A DNA stretch of 6,831 bases, taken from the NCBI GenBank assembly GCA_005884465.1, contig VAZH01000317.1:1-6831 (forward strand). Direction: 5' to 3'. Shown here in pieces: positions 6,040 to 6,831 of this stretch (its first letter is position 1; each line of letters opens with the position of its first letter). The notes beneath the pieces are model-generated. The model was not told where the DNA came from, ran no database searches, and saw only the letters and a list, made by a program, of their open reading frames with translations. The position numbers were made by a program, and so were the translations under genes. This DNA comes from Alphaproteobacteria bacterium. GTDB taxonomy: Bacteria > Pseudomonadota > Alphaproteobacteria > Rhizobiales > Xanthobacteraceae.

Positions 6040-6729
6040 ATGTCGACTACACACCAGGACAAACCGGGCGGTAAGCCCCGCCAGCGCAAAGGCAAGGCGG
6101 ACCAGCGGAGCCGGAAACCTGATCAACAGCAGAGCCCGAAGCTGGATCAGCGGCAGGCCGAGGAGAAAATTGGCGCAACGGTCGGGTCAACTGTTGCCCC
6201 CACCACCGGCACGGTCGCGCCGGTGGATGCCCCCTCAATCGGCGCAGCCGCGCCCGCGGATGCCTCCTCGATCGGCGAAGTCGCACCGGCGGACGCCTCC
6301 TCAATCAGCGCAGTCGCGCCGGCGGACGTCCCCTCAATCGGCGACGTTGCGTCGGTGGACGCCCCCTCTATCGGCGCGGTCGCATTGGCGGATGTCCCAT
6401 GCGTCGGCACAGTCGCACCGGTTGATGCTCCCTCAATCGGCGCAGTCACGCCCGCGGACAGCTTCCCGGTCAGCATTCAAACCATCGCGAATGCCTACAG
6501 CGATTACACCAGGAAATCGCTCGAGGAGACCACGTCGTTTGTCGAGAAGCTCACAGGCGTGCGGTCGCTCGACAAGGCGATCGAGATTCAGGCCGAATTC
6601 GCCAAGCAGGCTTATGAGACCTTTGTCGCGGAGTCGCAGAGGATCTGTGAACTCTACAGCGAACTTGCCAAGCAGATCTTCAAGCCTTTTGCGGGATTGT
6701 TGGCCAAGGCGACTCATTCCGGGCGCTAA
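6040..6729 (+). CDS. Phasin family protein with N-terminal 11-residue repeat extension
   Basis: 229 residues. The C-terminal part (about 145-225) is a Phasin_2-type amphipathic helical domain, with FVEKLTGVRSLDKAIEIQAEF, AKQAYETFVAESQ and LYSELAKQIFKPF in the usual order. Such proteins coat polyhydroxyalkanoate granules and control their size and number. Ahead of it, residues 1-45 are basic and Gln-rich, and 58-145 consist of eight 11-residue repeats of the type (A/T)VAPADAPSIG. The total is much longer than the roughly 110-160 residues usual for bradyrhizobial phasins, and the excess is the extension. The start ATG at 6040 has AGGGGAA 8 bases upstream. The gene is monocistronic here: it is divergent from its left neighbour and ends in a strong terminator. 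The repeats lack the lysine-rich PAKP/AAKP character of the DNA-binding phasin PhaF, so a nucleoid-tethering role is not supported by them; the basic N-terminus could still contact an anionic partner. Confidence 0.92.
   Translation: MSTTHQDKPGGKPRQRKGKADQRSRKPDQQQSPKLDQRQAEEKIGATVGSTVAPTTGTVAPVDAPSIGAAAPADASSIGEVAPADASSISAVAPADVPSIGDVASVDAPSIGAVALADVPCVGTVAPVDAPSIGAVTPADSFPVSIQTIANAYSDYTRKSLEETTSFVEKLTGVRSLDKAIEIQAEFAKQAYETFVAESQRICELYSELAKQIFKPFAGLLAKATHSGR
6211..6474 (+). repeat. Eight tandem 33-bp coding repeats in the phasin gene
   Basis: Units start at 6211, 6244, 6277, 6310, 6343, 6376, 6409 and 6442, with no indels between them. The translations are TVAPVDAPSIG, AAAPADASSIG, EVAPADASSIS, AVAPADVPSIG, DVASVDAPSIG, AVALADVPCVG, TVAPVDAPSIG and a degenerate AVTPADSFPVS. 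Alanine at position 3 (replaced only in the last unit) and Asp at position 6 are the best conserved. Copies 1 and 7 encode the same 11 residues yet differ at four third-codon bases, all silent. A possible further degenerate unit (TVGSTVAPTTG) lies just before the first. Confidence 0.93.
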
Positions 6730-6780
6730 ATATCGCGGCGCTACGCGAAACGAATAGGCCCTGGTGCAGGCTGCAAGGAC

Positions 6781-6808
6781 AAGGCTCCGGTTTTCCGGAG
6801 CCTTTTTT
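6781..6808 (+). terminator. Rho-independent terminator of the phasin gene
   Basis: AAGGCTCCGG (6781-6790), a TTTT loop, and CCGGAGCCTT (6795-6804) form a perfect 10-bp stem running into six T residues (6803-6808). It lies 52 bases after the phasin stop. There is no T tract in the opposite direction, so it acts on + strand transcripts only. Confidence 0.95.
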
Positions 6809-6831
6809 GCGCCAGCGCGAGCGGCTTCAGA

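Noticed and set aside
6147..6476. Minus-strand 109-residue frame with a repeated Ala-Pro-Ile-Glu-Gly-type motif, antisense to the phasin
   Set aside because: It is the mirror of the 33-bp repeats: any stop-free unit of a length divisible by three keeps all frames open. The silent-site differences between copies favour the + strand phasin frame, and the minus frame has no ribosome site.

Overview
The window looks like ordinary chromosome from a GC-rich alphaproteobacterium, most likely Bradyrhizobium or a close relative (Rhodopseudomonas/Afipia group). Three things point there: a membrane-anchored DUF2778 protein, a phasin of the Phasin_2 type, and an intergenic palindrome of the CCGGGTCAAGCCCGG kind that is common in these genomes. 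The species call is inference from family recognition; no search was run. No tRNA, rRNA, CRISPR array, insertion sequence or phage gene was seen.

Layout, left to right. The left edge carries the last codons of a HigA-type antitoxin on the + strand; its partner toxin would lie outside the window. It converges, 12 bases apart, on a minus-strand gene for a periplasmic DUF2778 (Tlde1-like, L,D-transpeptidase-type) protein. A further minus-strand gene encodes a DUF899 thioredoxin-fold protein with a CPMC motif. After a short gap with a REP-like hairpin come two tightly linked minus-strand genes: a GT2-GtrA fusion (polyprenyl-phosphate sugar synthase plus flippase-like domain) followed 7 bases later by a GT39/ArnT-like integral membrane glycosyltransferase. 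Upstream of these are two small minus-strand genes, a 118-residue exported protein and a 63-residue single-pass membrane protein. The right end, on the + strand, is a phasin with an unusual N-terminal extension of eight 11-residue repeats. It is followed by a strong Rho-independent terminator.

How the genes fit together. The GT2-GtrA/GT39 pair forms a self-contained envelope glycosylation module: the sugar is loaded on a polyprenyl phosphate in the cytoplasm, moved across the inner membrane, then transferred to a periplasmic acceptor. The DUF2778 protein and the two small exported or membrane proteins also act at the envelope, but nothing in the sequence ties them to the glycosylation pair. 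The phasin belongs to polyhydroxyalkanoate granule biology and is transcribed divergently from the small exported protein.

The most distinctive observations are the 33-bp repeat array in the phasin, whose copies differ largely at silent positions, and a possible leaderless start for the GT2-GtrA gene. No convincing new multi-gene system was found.
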